Positions 9,661-19,463 are shown, counted from the first letter of the stretch. The stretch is DNA of 64,000 bases from Xanthomonas sp. 3793 (GCF_024806835.1 NZ_JANTYU010000003.1:434001-498000), one strand, 5' to 3'. The notes: a model not told the origin generated them from the sequence alone. Program-made: numbers and translations.

Positions 9661-11034
9661 TCAGGCACGGATCTGCCGCTGCTTCACCGCATAGCCGATC
9701 GCCAGGATCAGGAACCACACCGGGCTGGCCAGCAAGGCCTGGCGCGTGTCCGCCTGCAGGGTCAGCAGCACCAGAACGAAGGCGAAGAACGCCAGGCACA
9801 CGTAGCACATCAGTACGCCGCCAGGCATCTTGAATGCCGAAGCGGCATGCTGCTCCGGTCGCTTGCGCCGGTACGCGATGTAGGCGCACAGGATCAGCGA
9901 CCACACGAACATGAAGAGCACCGCCGACAACGTCGTGACCAGCGTGAACGCAGTGACCAGGTTGGGAATCAGGTACACCAGCATCGCGCCCAGCAGCAGG
10001 CACACGCAGGAAAAGAGCAGGCCGCGTGCCGGTACCGCAGCGCGCGAGAGTGTTGCGAACCCCTTTGGCGCATGTCGTTCTTCGGCAAGACCATAGAGCA
10101 TGCGGCTGGTGGAAAAGATGCCACTGTTTGCCGACGAGGTGGCCGAGGTCAACACCACGAAGTTGATCAGGCTCGCTGCCGCCGGCACGCCGGCCAGCAC
10201 GAACAACTCCACGAACGGGCTCTTGTCGGCCACCACCTGCCGCCACGGCGTGACCGCCATGATCGCCACCAGCGCCAGCACGTAGAAGATCAAAATGCGG
10301 ACCGGAATCGAGTTGATCGCCTTGGGCAGATTGCGGCGCGGGTCGGCGGTTTCTGCGGCGGTGGTGCCCACCAGCTCGATACCGACGAAGGCGAACACCG
10401 CGATCTGGAAACCGGCAAAAAAGCCGCCGATGCCCATCGGGAACATGCCGCCGTCGTTCCACAGATTGCTCAGTGAGGCCACATTGCCCGACGGCGAGCG
10501 GAAACCCCAGGCCACCAGTCCGGCGCCGGTGACGATCAACGCGCAGATGGCGATGATCTTGATCAGCGCAAACCAGAACTCCATCTCGCCGAACAGTTTC
10601 ACCGTCACCAGATTCAATGCCAGCAGCAACAGCACGCACAGAATCGCCGGAATCCACGGTGCCAGGCCCGGAAACCAGAATTGCGCATACGCGGCAATGG
10701 CGATCACATCGGCGATGGCAGTGATGATCCAGCAGAACCAGTACGTCCATCCGCAGAAGAACCCGGCCCACGGCCCGAGCAGGTCGGTGGAGAAATCGAT
10801 GAACGACTTGTAGTCCAGGTTGGACAGCAGCAGCTCGCCCATCGCGCGCATCACGAAGAACAGCATCGCGCCGATGATCAGGTAGACGAACAGGATCGAC
10901 GGCCCGGCCAGACTGATCGTCTTGCCCGAGCCCATGAACAAGCCGGTACCGATCGCCCCACCGATCGCGATCAACTGCAGGTGGCGATTGGACAAGCTGC
11001 GTTGCAACTGATCGGGTGCGGACGGATCGGACAT
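9661..11034 (-). CDS. cycA: D-serine/D-alanine/glycine permease (APC superfamily, AAT family)
   Basis: Inner-membrane proton symporter for glycine, D-serine and D-alanine, 457 residues with about 12 membrane segments. It follows E. coli CycA closely from residue 15 on: QLIAIGGAIGTGLFMGSGK, AGPSILFVYLIIG, FAGFQIAVFAFVGIELVGT and NFVVLTSATSSANSGIFSTS are all recognisable. The start at 11034 lies just before the conserved N-terminus; no strong ribosome binding site is seen. The frame is open upstream without similarity to the family. Confidence 0.9.
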   Translation of the reverse strand: MSDPSAPDQLQRSLSNRHLQLIAIGGAIGTGLFMGSGKTISLAGPSILFVYLIIGAMLFFVMRAMGELLLSNLDYKSFIDFSTDLLGPWAGFFCGWTYWFCWIITAIADVIAIAAYAQFWFPGLAPWIPAILCVLLLLALNLVTVKLFGEMEFWFALIKIIAICALIVTGAGLVAWGFRSPSGNVASLSNLWNDGGMFPMGIGGFFAGFQIAVFAFVGIELVGTTAAETADPRRNLPKAINSIPVRILIFYVLALVAIMAVTPWRQVVADKSPFVELFVLAGVPAAASLINFVVLTSATSSANSGIFSTSRMLYGLAEERHAPKGFATLSRAAVPARGLLFSCVCLLLGAMLVYLIPNLVTAFTLVTTLSAVLFMFVWSLILCAYIAYRRKRPEQHAASAFKMPGGVLMCYVCLAFFAFVLVLLTLQADTRQALLASPVWFLILAIGYAVKQRQIRA

Positions 11035-11590
11035 TGGCACGGCACCGGCAAGTGAACAAGCCGTCAAAAATACGAGATCGCGCCCGCCGGCACCAGCGTT
11101 TGATGCAGCTGCCGTTCGCACGACCGAAGTCGCCACAGCAGGGGAGTACCCGCCCCAACATGGTGCGTTGATCGTCGCCGTCACGCAGCCACCGGCCGCT
11201 GGCCATCTGCGAGTGCATCGGTAGGTCAGGTCTGCTGCGTGGCACTTGTCGGCGGCCCGCTGCGATCCAAGCATGCATGGCGTCCATTGCATTGAAGTGC
11301 GCCGCGGCTGCAATGCGCTGCCAGTCCATCTGTCCACGGACTGTCATCCACACAGTGCAGCGTGTGGTTGTCATGCACCGACCAGCAGCCAGCGGCACAC
11401 TCGCCATCCGGGACGACTATGCCGAGCCATATGACATTCGTGCGGCATCTCGCACAAACAGCGATCCCCATTCCAGTGCGGCAGTCTGCTTACGGTGCTG
11501 CGCACACTCCCGCCCGCTTCCTTGACTGCGCGCACGGACCGCATGCGGCAATAGCTGGTCTGCTGCGTAGCCGCCACCCAGGAGACTTCC
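11035..11590. other. Intergenic region between divergent cycA and GH5-expansin genes
   Basis: About 555 bp with no supported gene. I looked for a plant-inducible promoter box (TTCGC, 15-bp gap, TTCGC) upstream of the expansin gene and did not find one. Confidence 0.35.
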
Positions 11591-13363
11591 ATGCAATCGC
11601 GCACCCATCTATTGCTCGCCCTCGCGTTGCTCGCCCCCGTGAACGCACCGGCGGTGCAAGTCGATCCGCAGGGCCGACTCGTCGATGCGCACGGCCAGGC
11701 GCTGCAAATCCGCGGGGTAACCTGGCCCGGCTTTGATCGCACTGCGCTGGCCGCTGCCGGTTTGCGCGACAGCACGCTGACGCAGGTTCTGGATCAGATG
11801 CAGGCTGCCGATATCAATACCGTGCGTGTGCCGGTGTGCGCAGCGGCGCTGCAGGCCAGACCAGTGGCGGCGGCAGAGGTTGCCGGCGACCCGGCATTGC
11901 GTGGGCTGGATGCATCGCAGTTGCTCGATGCGGTGGTGCGTGCCGCCACCGGACGCGGGCTGCAGGTGATATTCGCATTTGCCGATGGCCGCTGCGATGA
12001 CAGTGCACCGCAACTGGGCACGCAGCAGCAGACATGGATGCGCGGTCTGACCGGCCTTGCACATCGCTACCGCGACACCACCGGTGTCATCGGCATCGAT
12101 CTTGGCAGCAGCGGATATCGCAATGCCAGTTGGGCAGGAAATGCCGCGGAGGCGGACTGGAATCGCATCGCATCGCGCGCGGCCGCCAGCGTGCTTGCCC
12201 AGGCACCACGCTGGGTGGTGGGCGTGGAAGGCGTAGGGAGCAACGTGGTGTGCAGCGACCCTGCACGCAAGGCCGCTGGCAGCAATCTGCAGCCGCTGGC
12301 CTGCGTGCCGCTACGTATCGCAGCGCGACATCTGGTGTTGATGCCGAAGCTGGCCGGCCCGGATCGCGACACGGTCGACGCGTTTGCAGCGCCGGACTTT
12401 GCGCAGCGGTTGCCTGCCACCTGGCAACGCGACTTCGGACAATTTGCGCGCGACCACGCCGTGGTCCCGGTCAGCATTGGCGGCGGTCTGGGCGATGGCG
12501 ATCCGCGCGACCCGGCATGGCAAACCGCACTGAGCGCCTATCTTGCCAACACCGGATTGCGCAGCGCGGTTCTCGGCAGCTGGGAGGTGGGCAATGCCAA
12601 CAACGGCGGCCTGCTGGCGCCAGACGGCAGCCCGCGCGCTGACAAGTTGCAGGTGCTGCACCAGGCCTGGGGCATCGCGCCGCCAGCCTTTATCGCCCCA
12701 TCTGCAAAAAGTGCTGGTGCAAAGGACGTCAGCAAGGCCACGACCTGGGACAGCACCTTCACCGGCACCGCGACGTATACCGGCTCCGGATATTCCGGCG
12801 GTGCGCTGCTGCTGGATCCGATCCCGAGCACCGCGTTCATCACCGCACTCAACCCGACGCAGCTGAACTTCGGCGGGGTCAAGGCCGCGATGGCTGGCGC
12901 CTATCTGGAAGTGACCGGCCCCAAAGGCAAGACCACCGTGTATGTCACCGACCTGTATCCGGAAGGCGCGTCCGGTGGTCTGGACCTGTCGCATAACGCG
13001 TTCGCGGCGATCGGCAACATGGTGGACGGGCGCATCCCGATCAGCTGGAAGGTTGTGCGCGCACCGGTCACCGGCAATGTGCAGTACCGCATCAAGGAGG
13101 GCAGCTCACGCTGGTGGGCCGCGATCCAGGTACGCAACCATGCCTACCCGGTGGTCAAGTTCGAAGTAAAGCAAGGCACCACCTGGAAGAGCCTGCAGAA
13201 GATGGATTACAACCATTTCCTCGGCGAACAACTGGGCAACCAACCGCTGTCCATCCGCATCACCGATATCCGCGGCAAGGCGATCCTGGACACGATTCCG
13301 GCACTCTACGAAGACGGCAGCCACCCTGCGTATTTCCAGCCTGGCAGTGTGCAGTTTCCGTAA
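11591..13363 (+). CDS. Secreted GH5-like (catalytically degenerate) / expansin fusion
   Basis: A 590-residue secreted protein with signal peptide (1-22) and AGGAG 6 bases before the ATG. Residues 23-365 follow the GH5 endoglucanase fold of Xanthomonas EngXCA (IRGVTWPGF; NLQPLACVPL; WQRDFGQFA; SWEVGNANNGGLL). The acid/base Glu of the NEP motif is replaced by Ser174 (LGSSG) and the nucleophile Glu of GEFGG by Ser295 (SIGGG). Residues about 385-590 are an expansin module: a double-psi barrel with GGALLLDP and DLSHNAF, then a CBM63-like domain rich in Trp/Tyr (SRWWAAIQVRNHAYPVVKFE). GH5-expansin fusions are known in plant pathogens. Here the GH5 part probably binds but does not cut, so the function inferred is non-hydrolytic wall loosening. 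Confidence 0.88.
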   Translation: MQSRTHLLLALALLAPVNAPAVQVDPQGRLVDAHGQALQIRGVTWPGFDRTALAAAGLRDSTLTQVLDQMQAADINTVRVPVCAAALQARPVAAAEVAGDPALRGLDASQLLDAVVRAATGRGLQVIFAFADGRCDDSAPQLGTQQQTWMRGLTGLAHRYRDTTGVIGIDLGSSGYRNASWAGNAAEADWNRIASRAAASVLAQAPRWVVGVEGVGSNVVCSDPARKAAGSNLQPLACVPLRIAARHLVLMPKLAGPDRDTVDAFAAPDFAQRLPATWQRDFGQFARDHAVVPVSIGGGLGDGDPRDPAWQTALSAYLANTGLRSAVLGSWEVGNANNGGLLAPDGSPRADKLQVLHQAWGIAPPAFIAPSAKSAGAKDVSKATTWDSTFTGTATYTGSGYSGGALLLDPIPSTAFITALNPTQLNFGGVKAAMAGAYLEVTGPKGKTTVYVTDLYPEGASGGLDLSHNAFAAIGNMVDGRIPISWKVVRAPVTGNVQYRIKEGSSRWWAAIQVRNHAYPVVKFEVKQGTTWKSLQKMDYNHFLGEQLGNQPLSIRITDIRGKAILDTIPALYEDGSHPAYFQPGSVQFP

Positions 13364-13786
13364 TTCGGGATTTTGAATTCGGGATTCGCAGTGGCGTAAT
13401 GCGCAGCTGGCACATCGGTCACGCGCAAGCGAGTAACTCAACACGGTCTACGCTAGGCGAAACGATCAACGCCCCTCTCCTGTCGAGGCGAGGGGCGTTG
13501 GTTCCACCCTTCGACTCGCAAGCCCTGCAGCGCCCGCGCCGCTGGCCTGGACGCCGAGCGGGATTGGAGTAGCCAAGTGGGGTTGGAGTAAGAAAAAAGC
13601 GCGAAGCCTCGACATGTTCATCGTTGCCCGAAGACATCCGTCTCGCTCTCGACGTCTCCTCCAGGCAACGCTGCTTGAGCCAGCTGCGTCGCAGACAACG
13701 TTGTAAGTGCGGCAGTCGTCTCCACACAGGACGCAGCTCGCTCGCCTCATGCGAACAGCACGACTGCGCAACTTGCCATTACGCCC
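13364..13786. other. Intergenic region downstream of the expansin gene
   Basis: No gene is supported. It holds a GGGATT(C/T)-type simple repeat near 13366-13385, of a kind seen elsewhere in the window, and the inverted repeat at 13467-13500. Confidence 0.35.
13467..13500. repeat. Inverted repeat, possible terminator of the expansin gene
   Basis: CAACGCCCCTC and its exact complement GAGGGGCGTTG form an 11-bp stem with a 12-nt loop. It lies about 100 bp after the expansin stop codon. There is no following T-run, so it could be a dispersed palindrome instead. Confidence 0.5.
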
Positions 13787-13999
13787 TCACCCGCCGGCAA
13801 GACCACCGCCGACACGCCCCGGCAAAGCCTGATCGTCTTCCTCGTCGAGATTGCCCACCTCCTCGCGCAGGCCGCCTTGTTGCGGCGCCTCCTCGACGGG
13901 GATCTCGTCGCCGTTCGTATCCGGATCCGGGGTGCCATGGACCGACATGGCTGCAGCAAAGCTGGTCATGGGGAGTGCAATGCGAGAGGTAAGGTGCAT
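13787..13999 (-). CDS. Small acidic hypothetical protein
   Basis: A 70-residue frame with an acidic middle (DPDTNGDEIPVEEAP, EEVGNLDEEDD) and a short N-terminal hydrophobic stretch. The composition is unlike a chance frame in GC-rich DNA, which would be rich in Arg and Ala. The ribosome binding site is poor and I do not recognise the family. It could be spurious. Confidence 0.4.
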   Translation of the reverse strand: MHLTSRIALPMTSFAAAMSVHGTPDPDTNGDEIPVEEAPQQGGLREEVGNLDEEDDQALPGRVGGGLAGG

Positions 14000-14294
14000 G
14001 ACTGAGTCCGTGCTTTCGGGTGATGCGGCGACGCTAGGCCGGAGGGCGCTACCGGGTTGTGAGCCGGACGGCGGGAGCCGTAACGCCATGTTGACGTCGC
14101 TCGGCGACGAGGTGCGGCGGCCACGCGTGGCGCACGGAGCACCGCGCCGCCTATCGTCCATGTCAACACCGCTGTGACCGACAGCACGCAGCGCACCGGC
14201 ACGGGGGCACCGCCTGCCACCGGCGACGTCGCAACGGTCCAGCGCCGCTCGCCCGACCATCGCTATCATGCGTCCTCATCCTCGAGACCATGCC
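14000..14294. other. Intergenic region between divergent genes
   Basis: About 295 bp. Nothing beyond presumed promoters is visible. Confidence 0.3.
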
Positions 14295-15065
14295 ATGCGC
14301 TGTCGCATCCTGCTCGCACTTCTGCTGACCTGTGGTACCGCGCACGCTGCCACGCCGGCGTCTCGGCTGGATGCGGTGCTGCACGCTGGGGTCTTGCGTG
14401 TATGCACCACCGGCGACTATCGCCCCTATACGTTGTTGCGCGCCGACGGCAGCTTTGAAGGCAGCGATATCGCGCTGGCGCAATCGCTGGCCGATAGTCT
14501 CGGCGTGCGGACCAGTTTTGTGCGCACCAGCTGGCCGCAGCTGCTGCCCGACCTGCTGGCCGACCGGTGCGAGATTGCCGTTGGCGGTATTTCGGTGACC
14601 TTGCAACGGCAGCGCCAGGCCAGCTTCAGCGCGGTGCTGGATGTGGACGGCAAGATCCCGCTGGTGCGCTGCGCCGACCAGGCACGCTATCGCAGCGTTG
14701 CGCAGCTCAATCGCCCCGAAGTGCGCGTGATAGAACCGCCGGGCGGCACCAACGAAGCCTTCGCACGGCGCGAATTGCCGCGCGCGCAGCTGCGCCTGTT
14801 TGCCGACAACATCACCATCTTTCAGGAGCTGCTGGAGCAACGCGCCGATGTCATGATCACCGACGCGTCCGAGGCTGTGTACCAGCAGGCTCGCCTGCCT
14901 GGCCTATGTGCCATCGCACCCGAGCAGCCGCTGCAATACAGCGAAAAAGCCTTCCTGTTGCCACGCGATGACACCGCATGGAAAGCCTATGTGGACCAGT
15001 GGCTGCACCTGAGCAAGGCCAGCGGCGAGTATGTTCGTATTGTCGAGGCCTGGCGCAGGCCTTGA
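14295..15065 (+). CDS. pheC: Periplasmic cyclohexadienyl dehydratase (PheC type)
   Basis: Converts arogenate to phenylalanine and prephenate to phenylpyruvate in the periplasm, using a solute-binding-protein fold. The 256-residue product has a signal peptide (MRCRILLALLLTCGTAHA). It tracks P. aeruginosa PheC: SRLDAVLHAGVLRVCTTGDY near the start, GGISVTLQRQRQASFS, PPGGTNEAFAR, DNITIFQELLEQRADVMITDA and a C-terminal AFLLPRDD...YVDQWLHL. An amino-acid ABC binding protein is the alternative, but no permease or ATPase genes adjoin it. The start at 14295 is taken over 14268 for the signal peptide. Confidence 0.85.
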   Translation: MRCRILLALLLTCGTAHAATPASRLDAVLHAGVLRVCTTGDYRPYTLLRADGSFEGSDIALAQSLADSLGVRTSFVRTSWPQLLPDLLADRCEIAVGGISVTLQRQRQASFSAVLDVDGKIPLVRCADQARYRSVAQLNRPEVRVIEPPGGTNEAFARRELPRAQLRLFADNITIFQELLEQRADVMITDASEAVYQQARLPGLCAIAPEQPLQYSEKAFLLPRDDTAWKAYVDQWLHLSKASGEYVRIVEAWRRP

Positions 15066-15171
15066 TTCGGGAGTCGGGATTCGGGAGTCGCAACAGCGCT
15101 GCTGCGCTCATGTCGCGACGCGCTGAAGCGCTTGCTCTTGTTCTTGCGAATCCCAGATCCCAAATCCCGAG
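15064..15171. repeat. Inverted GGGATTCGGGA-type repeats between convergent genes
   Basis: Two tandem GATTCGGGAGTCG-like copies (15064-15090) face an imprecise inverted counterpart (15147-15171, GAATCCCAGATCCC). They lie between two convergent genes and may fold as a two-way terminator. No T-run is present. Confidence 0.45.
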
Positions 15172-15186
15172 GCGCACAGCGCCTGC

Positions 15187-16062
15187 CTAAACGATCTTGG
15201 TTCGCCGCCACCAGCGCGATACCTGTTCTTCGCGGATCAAGGTAAACAGGCCGGCGCCCAGGATCAGCGCGATGCCCACGCCCATCGGCCAGTCCAGATG
15301 GTCGTGGAACAGCAGGTAGCCGAACGCGATCGCCCATAGCATCTGGCTGTATTGCGTGGGCGCCACCACGCTGACCGGCGCCAGCCGTGTGGCGTACATC
15401 ATGCAAATGGCCGCCAACCCCGCAAGCAGGCCGTAACCGGCCAGCAGGCCCCATTGGTAAAGCGACGGCCAGACAAAGCTCGGCAGCATCAGGATGCCGC
15501 CCATCACCAACGGCCCGATCACGCCGGCCCCGTACAGCGTCAACCGTTTTTCGCTATGCCCGGCCATGCGCAGGGCGATCACCGAGATCGCACCGACCAG
15601 GCCGCACACGATCGCCGCCACATGGCCATGGGTGAGATGCCGAAACCCGGGGCGCAGCACGATCAGCACACCGATAAAGCCGACGATCACCGCCGTCCAG
15701 CGCCGCCAGCGCACTTCCTCTTTCAGAAACACCACCGACAGCACGGTGACGAAGATCGGCATCAGGAAGATCAGCGCAAACGCTTCGGCCATCGGCAAGG
15801 TGGTGAAGGCAATCACCGAGGTGAGATTACCGATGGCGCCGGTGAGCGCGCGCAGCAGCCACAATGCCGGCTGCTTGGCCATGACCAGTTCGCGCAGCTG
15901 GTCGTCGGGCTTCTTCAGGAACGGCACCGCCAACAGCATCAGCAAGGCACCGAGAAACAGCACCTCGTACACGGGCAGCGTCCCTTCGAGCAGCTTCACG
16001 AAGGCATCGCTGATCGAATAGGCCGCATAACACGCAAAACCGAGCAGCACACCTTTGAGCAT
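15187..16062 (-). CDS. EamA/DMT-family membrane permease
   Basis: A 291-residue membrane protein with about ten hydrophobic segments in two repeated halves (about 4-140 and 150-280), as in EamA-domain transporters. TLPMAEAFALIFLMPIFV and APVSVVAPTQYSQMLWAIAFG occupy the equivalent positions of the repeat. Substrate is unknown; family members export metabolites or amino acids. The start at 16062 follows a GAGG 8 bases upstream. It stands alone. Confidence 0.85.
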   Translation of the reverse strand: MLKGVLLGFACYAAYSISDAFVKLLEGTLPVYEVLFLGALLMLLAVPFLKKPDDQLRELVMAKQPALWLLRALTGAIGNLTSVIAFTTLPMAEAFALIFLMPIFVTVLSVVFLKEEVRWRRWTAVIVGFIGVLIVLRPGFRHLTHGHVAAIVCGLVGAISVIALRMAGHSEKRLTLYGAGVIGPLVMGGILMLPSFVWPSLYQWGLLAGYGLLAGLAAICMMYATRLAPVSVVAPTQYSQMLWAIAFGYLLFHDHLDWPMGVGIALILGAGLFTLIREEQVSRWWRRTKIV

Positions 16063-16496
16063 CACGCGCCTCGTGCCTTCGATGACGCCCCACGCGGAAG
16101 GAGCGCGGGGAACGTAGCCATTATGCAGTGTGCGTGCGGCCTGCTGGCCGGATGATCCCGCTATTTCGTCCCAAGGCGCCCATGCCAGATCGTGCGAAGA
16201 CGCCTGCCCTGAGCGCCTGGCCGTGGACCGTCGCCAGGCGTGCAGGGCGCTCGCGCAAGACCGTACGTGAGCGAACCTGGGCGGAGCTCGCGCAAGGGCC
16301 GGCAGTCGTGGGGGCCTGGCGCGGCATCCCCGTCGTCGCAGGCCAGGCCCATCATCCCTGGGCAGGCACCGCGTGCAAGTCGCGCCGTTCCCCGCCAGAG
16401 CCAGCAAACGCTGCAATGTATCGCGCATGCATCACCACGTTTTTAACTCGTCGCCTCGTCGGTTACGATGCCGCCAAGCTCTTCCCCTGCGACCAC
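16063..16496. other. Intergenic region
   Basis: About 430 bp between divergent genes. The methyltransferase frame is open through part of it (ATG at 16416), which is a possible alternative start. No other feature is seen. Confidence 0.3.
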
Positions 16497-17348
16497 GTGA
16501 CCCACTACTCCGGACCGTTGCTCACCCTTCCCGATGCCCAGGCGCTGCTGGCCGCACGCAGCGCCGGCCTTGCCACCTGGACCGGGTCGCTGGATCTGGG
16601 CCGCGGCAGCGATACCGTGCAGCTCGACGCGCAGACATGGCAGTGGCGGGGCATGGGCTTTCCCTATCCGGGCAAGCTCAAGGACCGCACGGTGTATTTC
16701 TGGGGTGGCGACGATTTTGCGCCGATCTCGCGCTTCGGCAGTGCACTGATCAAACTGGTACCGACCGAATGGGGCGCGCCCACCTTCGAGATCGATGGCA
16801 TCAAGATGCTGCCGTCTGCACAGATATCGCCGTTCGAAGATGCGCGCCGCAAGGTGGCGCTGGTGAACCCACGCGGCAAGATCGTGCTGGACACCTGCGG
16901 CGGCCTGGGGTATTTCGCGGCCTGCGCGCTGGAAGACGGCGTGGCGCAGCTGCTCTCCTTCGAAAAGAACGCCGACGTGCTGTGGCTGCGCACCCTCAAC
17001 CCGTGGTCGCCGAATCCGGAGGCGGCCGATGCCGGCGGGCGCCTGCACCTCACCCATGCCGACATATCGCAGCAGATCGCCACGCTGGCGGACGATTCGG
17101 TCGACGCCATCCTGCATGACCCGCCACGTTTCGGTATCGCCGGCGAGTTGTATTCGCAGGTGTTCTACGACCAACTGGCGCGCGTCCTGCGCCGCGGCGG
17201 GCGGCTGTTTCATTACACCGGCGCGCCCAACAGACTCACCAGCGGCCGCGATGTGCCCAATGAAGTGGCCAAGCGTCTGACCAAGGCCGGCTTTACCGCC
17301 CAGCTCGCACTGGATGGCGTGCTCGCCACGCTGCCTGTGCGGCGCTAG
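16497..17348 (+). CDS. Class I SAM-dependent methyltransferase-like protein
   Basis: About 283 residues. The C-terminal half is a Rossmann methyltransferase: motif I is VLDTCGGLGYFAA near 125, an acidic LLSFEKNADVLWL follows, and DAILHDPPRFG (motif IV, DPPR) lies near 205. Its substrate is unknown. The N-terminal 110 residues (TWTGSLDLGRGSDTVQL, KDRTVYFWGGDDF) look like a separate substrate or recognition domain. The GTG start at 16497 is a judgement; an in-frame ATG at 16416 would add 27 residues, and neither has a clear ribosome binding site. Confidence 0.72.
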   Translation: MTHYSGPLLTLPDAQALLAARSAGLATWTGSLDLGRGSDTVQLDAQTWQWRGMGFPYPGKLKDRTVYFWGGDDFAPISRFGSALIKLVPTEWGAPTFEIDGIKMLPSAQISPFEDARRKVALVNPRGKIVLDTCGGLGYFAACALEDGVAQLLSFEKNADVLWLRTLNPWSPNPEAADAGGRLHLTHADISQQIATLADDSVDAILHDPPRFGIAGELYSQVFYDQLARVLRRGGRLFHYTGAPNRLTSGRDVPNEVAKRLTKAGFTAQLALDGVLATLPVRR

Positions 17349-17414
17349 TTTTCTGGCCCGGCCATGCCGCCGGGCCGATCTGCGATACTGCACCGCCCTC
17401 GACACGGACGTTGC

Positions 17415-17948
17415 ATGCGCACGCATCTGGCCACCTTTTCTTTAGCTGCGTCGTTGATGGCGCTGTGCGCCCCGGCACGCGCGCAGACCGCGCCGGCACA
17501 GCCGATGTCGGAAGTCACCGCGCGGTATCCGGTAACCACCGCAACGCTGGCCGGGCGCCTGATCCGGCTGGGCGAACGCGATGGCAAATGCGCGGTCTTG
17601 CGCGACAACGAGGTGCTGCCACTGGGTGTGCATGCCCCCTGCTACTTCAGCATCGACCGCGAGCACGGCGCGCAGGTACATCACTTCAATGGCAGCGACA
17701 TCGTGTTGGTGCAGCATGCGCATCCCACCGCGCGCGCAGATTGGGACGTCGCCCGCTATGGGCCGATCTGCGCGTTCGAATCGCAGTCGGTGCGCGAGGT
17801 CGACGGGGTGCTGGAGCCCGGCACCGTTGCCAGCTCCTGGCAGTGCGATCCCACCGCCGGCGCCGACCAGAAGCAGTTCGTCTATAGCTACGACACCTGG
17901 CCCAAACGCAACCTGCAAAAGCCTGCGCGCAAGCAACGCACGCCATGA
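17415..17948 (+). CDS. Secreted hypothetical protein
   Basis: 177 residues with a clear signal peptide (MRTHLATFSLAASLMALCAPARAQ, cut after ARA). The mature part has four cysteines (in KCAVLR, APCYF, PICAF and WQCDP), fitting disulfides in the periplasm, and a basic tail. GGA lies 6 bases before the ATG. The family is not recognised. It starts 66 bp after the methyltransferase on the same strand and may share its transcript. Confidence 0.7.
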   Translation: MRTHLATFSLAASLMALCAPARAQTAPAQPMSEVTARYPVTTATLAGRLIRLGERDGKCAVLRDNEVLPLGVHAPCYFSIDREHGAQVHHFNGSDIVLVQHAHPTARADWDVARYGPICAFESQSVREVDGVLEPGTVASSWQCDPTAGADQKQFVYSYDTWPKRNLQKPARKQRTP

Positions 17949-18104
17949 CGACGACGGCATGCACGCGTACGATGCGGCAGCGCGGCCGCCGCGTTCGCGT
18001 GCTGCATTGGTGACCAGCGTCCGCTCAACACATGCCTGCCTGCAGCGCATGGACGAACGCACCACATCAAGCGCAGGCGACTATTTTCCGGACGACCACA
18101 GCGC

Positions 18105-18425
18105 TCACCGGCGCCTGCGGCGACACGCGCTCCACTCGGCGTAAGCGAACCAGACGATGAGGGCCAACAGCGTGCAGGTCAGTGCGGCATCCCAGCCGAT
18201 GGAAATCCAGAACCGCTGCGGGTCGCTGTCGGCATGGAAGATCCTGGCCGGGCGGCCGCGGATGACGCTGACATAGCGCTGTCGGGCGATCGCCTCCAGC
18301 AGCAGCCATAGCCGTCCACAACATGCGATTGTCACCACCAGTACCACCGCGCGCACCAACCATGTCTGGAGGGCACGGTGCCCACGCGTGCGCGCCGGCG
18401 GAGAGACAGTGCGGGGCTTTTTCAC
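18105..18425 (-). CDS. Small two-span membrane protein
   Basis: About 106 residues from a GTG at 18425. Two hydrophobic helices are clear: WLVRAVVLVVTIACCGRLWLL near 24-44 and AALTCTLLALIVWFAYAEW near 77-95, with an Arg-rich C-terminal tail. The loop has RGRPARIFHADSDPQRF. The family is unknown. The start is uncertain; the frame stays open to about 18557 with unconvincing sequence. Confidence 0.5.
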   Translation of the reverse strand: MKKPRTVSPPARTRGHRALQTWLVRAVVLVVTIACCGRLWLLLEAIARQRYVSVIRGRPARIFHADSDPQRFWISIGWDAALTCTLLALIVWFAYAEWSACRRRRR

Positions 18426-18731
18426 CCGGGAGTCCAGGCAGTTGCGGGGCGCGCAGTGTACGTGAGCGATCGCGCGCGACACAGGCGTTGAGGGGTTGTC
18501 TGCGCGGGTTGAAGGCGATCGCACCGCCAATGAGCTGGTGTTGCAACGCATGGACAAGACGTGCGGCTATACTGCCGGCGCAGCGTACGCAACTGCGTGC
18601 ATGGAAGGCTTCACGCTGCATTCGTCTCAAGGAAGATGGCCTGCACAACGCGATACCGATGTCCGGACGCTTCCTTGAGTTCCTGCGGGTTCGCCACTCG
18701 ATGGCAACCGCGTTGTATCAAGGATCTCACT

Positions 18732-19277
18732 TTGAAGACGTTCACCACCCTGTTGCTGGTCTCCCTCAGCCTGTTGCTCTCTGCGTGCGGGGGCGGCGTC
18801 ACGTCCGGCGCATCCAAGCTGTCTTCCAGCGATTACCTGCTGCACAACGTGTCGGTCTGGAATGGCGCGGTGACCATCATCGACCCGTGGGTGTCGGGCG
18901 AGCGCGGGCAGAGCCTGATCGCCGATGCCGTCGCGCACAAACCGCTGGGTGGGTACAAGACGGCGCTGGGCAGCCAACGCAAGGCATTGGCGGCCAATAC
19001 GCAGGCCAATACCGCGGTGGCCTCGGGCGTGCCGGACAACGCCAAGGACCTGGACACCAAACTGTCGGCCTACCTCAAGAGCGCCGATACGATGATGGCC
19101 GCGCTGGAACGCGTCGCCTCCCTGCCCGATGGCTACACCAATGCCGAGCTGGAGCCCTTGGCCAAGGATCTGGAATCGGTCTCCAACCAGCTCAATACCG
19201 ACATGGAAGCCTTGAATACCGCACAGCGCGCATATTCCGCCGAGCACAAGATTCCGCTGCAGCAAGCCCGCCAGTAA
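18732..19277 (+). CDS. Lipoprotein of unknown function, TTG start
   Basis: 181 residues. The start is a TTG at 18732 with AAGGA about 7 bases upstream. It is followed directly by a lipoprotein signal (KTFTTLLLVSLSLLLSACGGG) whose lipobox LSAC places the lipidated Cys at about 19. The mature part is mostly helical (QRKALAANTQANTAV; LERVASLPDGYTNAELEPLAKDLES). No family is recognised. The frame upstream of the TTG has no signal, which supports the non-ATG start. Confidence 0.75.
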   Translation: MKTFTTLLLVSLSLLLSACGGGVTSGASKLSSSDYLLHNVSVWNGAVTIIDPWVSGERGQSLIADAVAHKPLGGYKTALGSQRKALAANTQANTAVASGVPDNAKDLDTKLSAYLKSADTMMAALERVASLPDGYTNAELEPLAKDLESVSNQLNTDMEALNTAQRAYSAEHKIPLQQARQ

Positions 19278-19463
19278 CATCTGCGGCCATCGCTCGCCCG
19301 CTCAGGCCATGCCGACCTGTCCGGGCGACCGAGTTAGCAACGGGCCGGTCCCGGTCCGTGGGGTGATGCGCAGGTCCAGCACGAACGCCGGCCGCGTGCA
19401 GCACTCACCGAGCGCATCGCGCCTGCAGCGCCGCTCACAGACTGCCCGTCGCATGCCAGCGGC

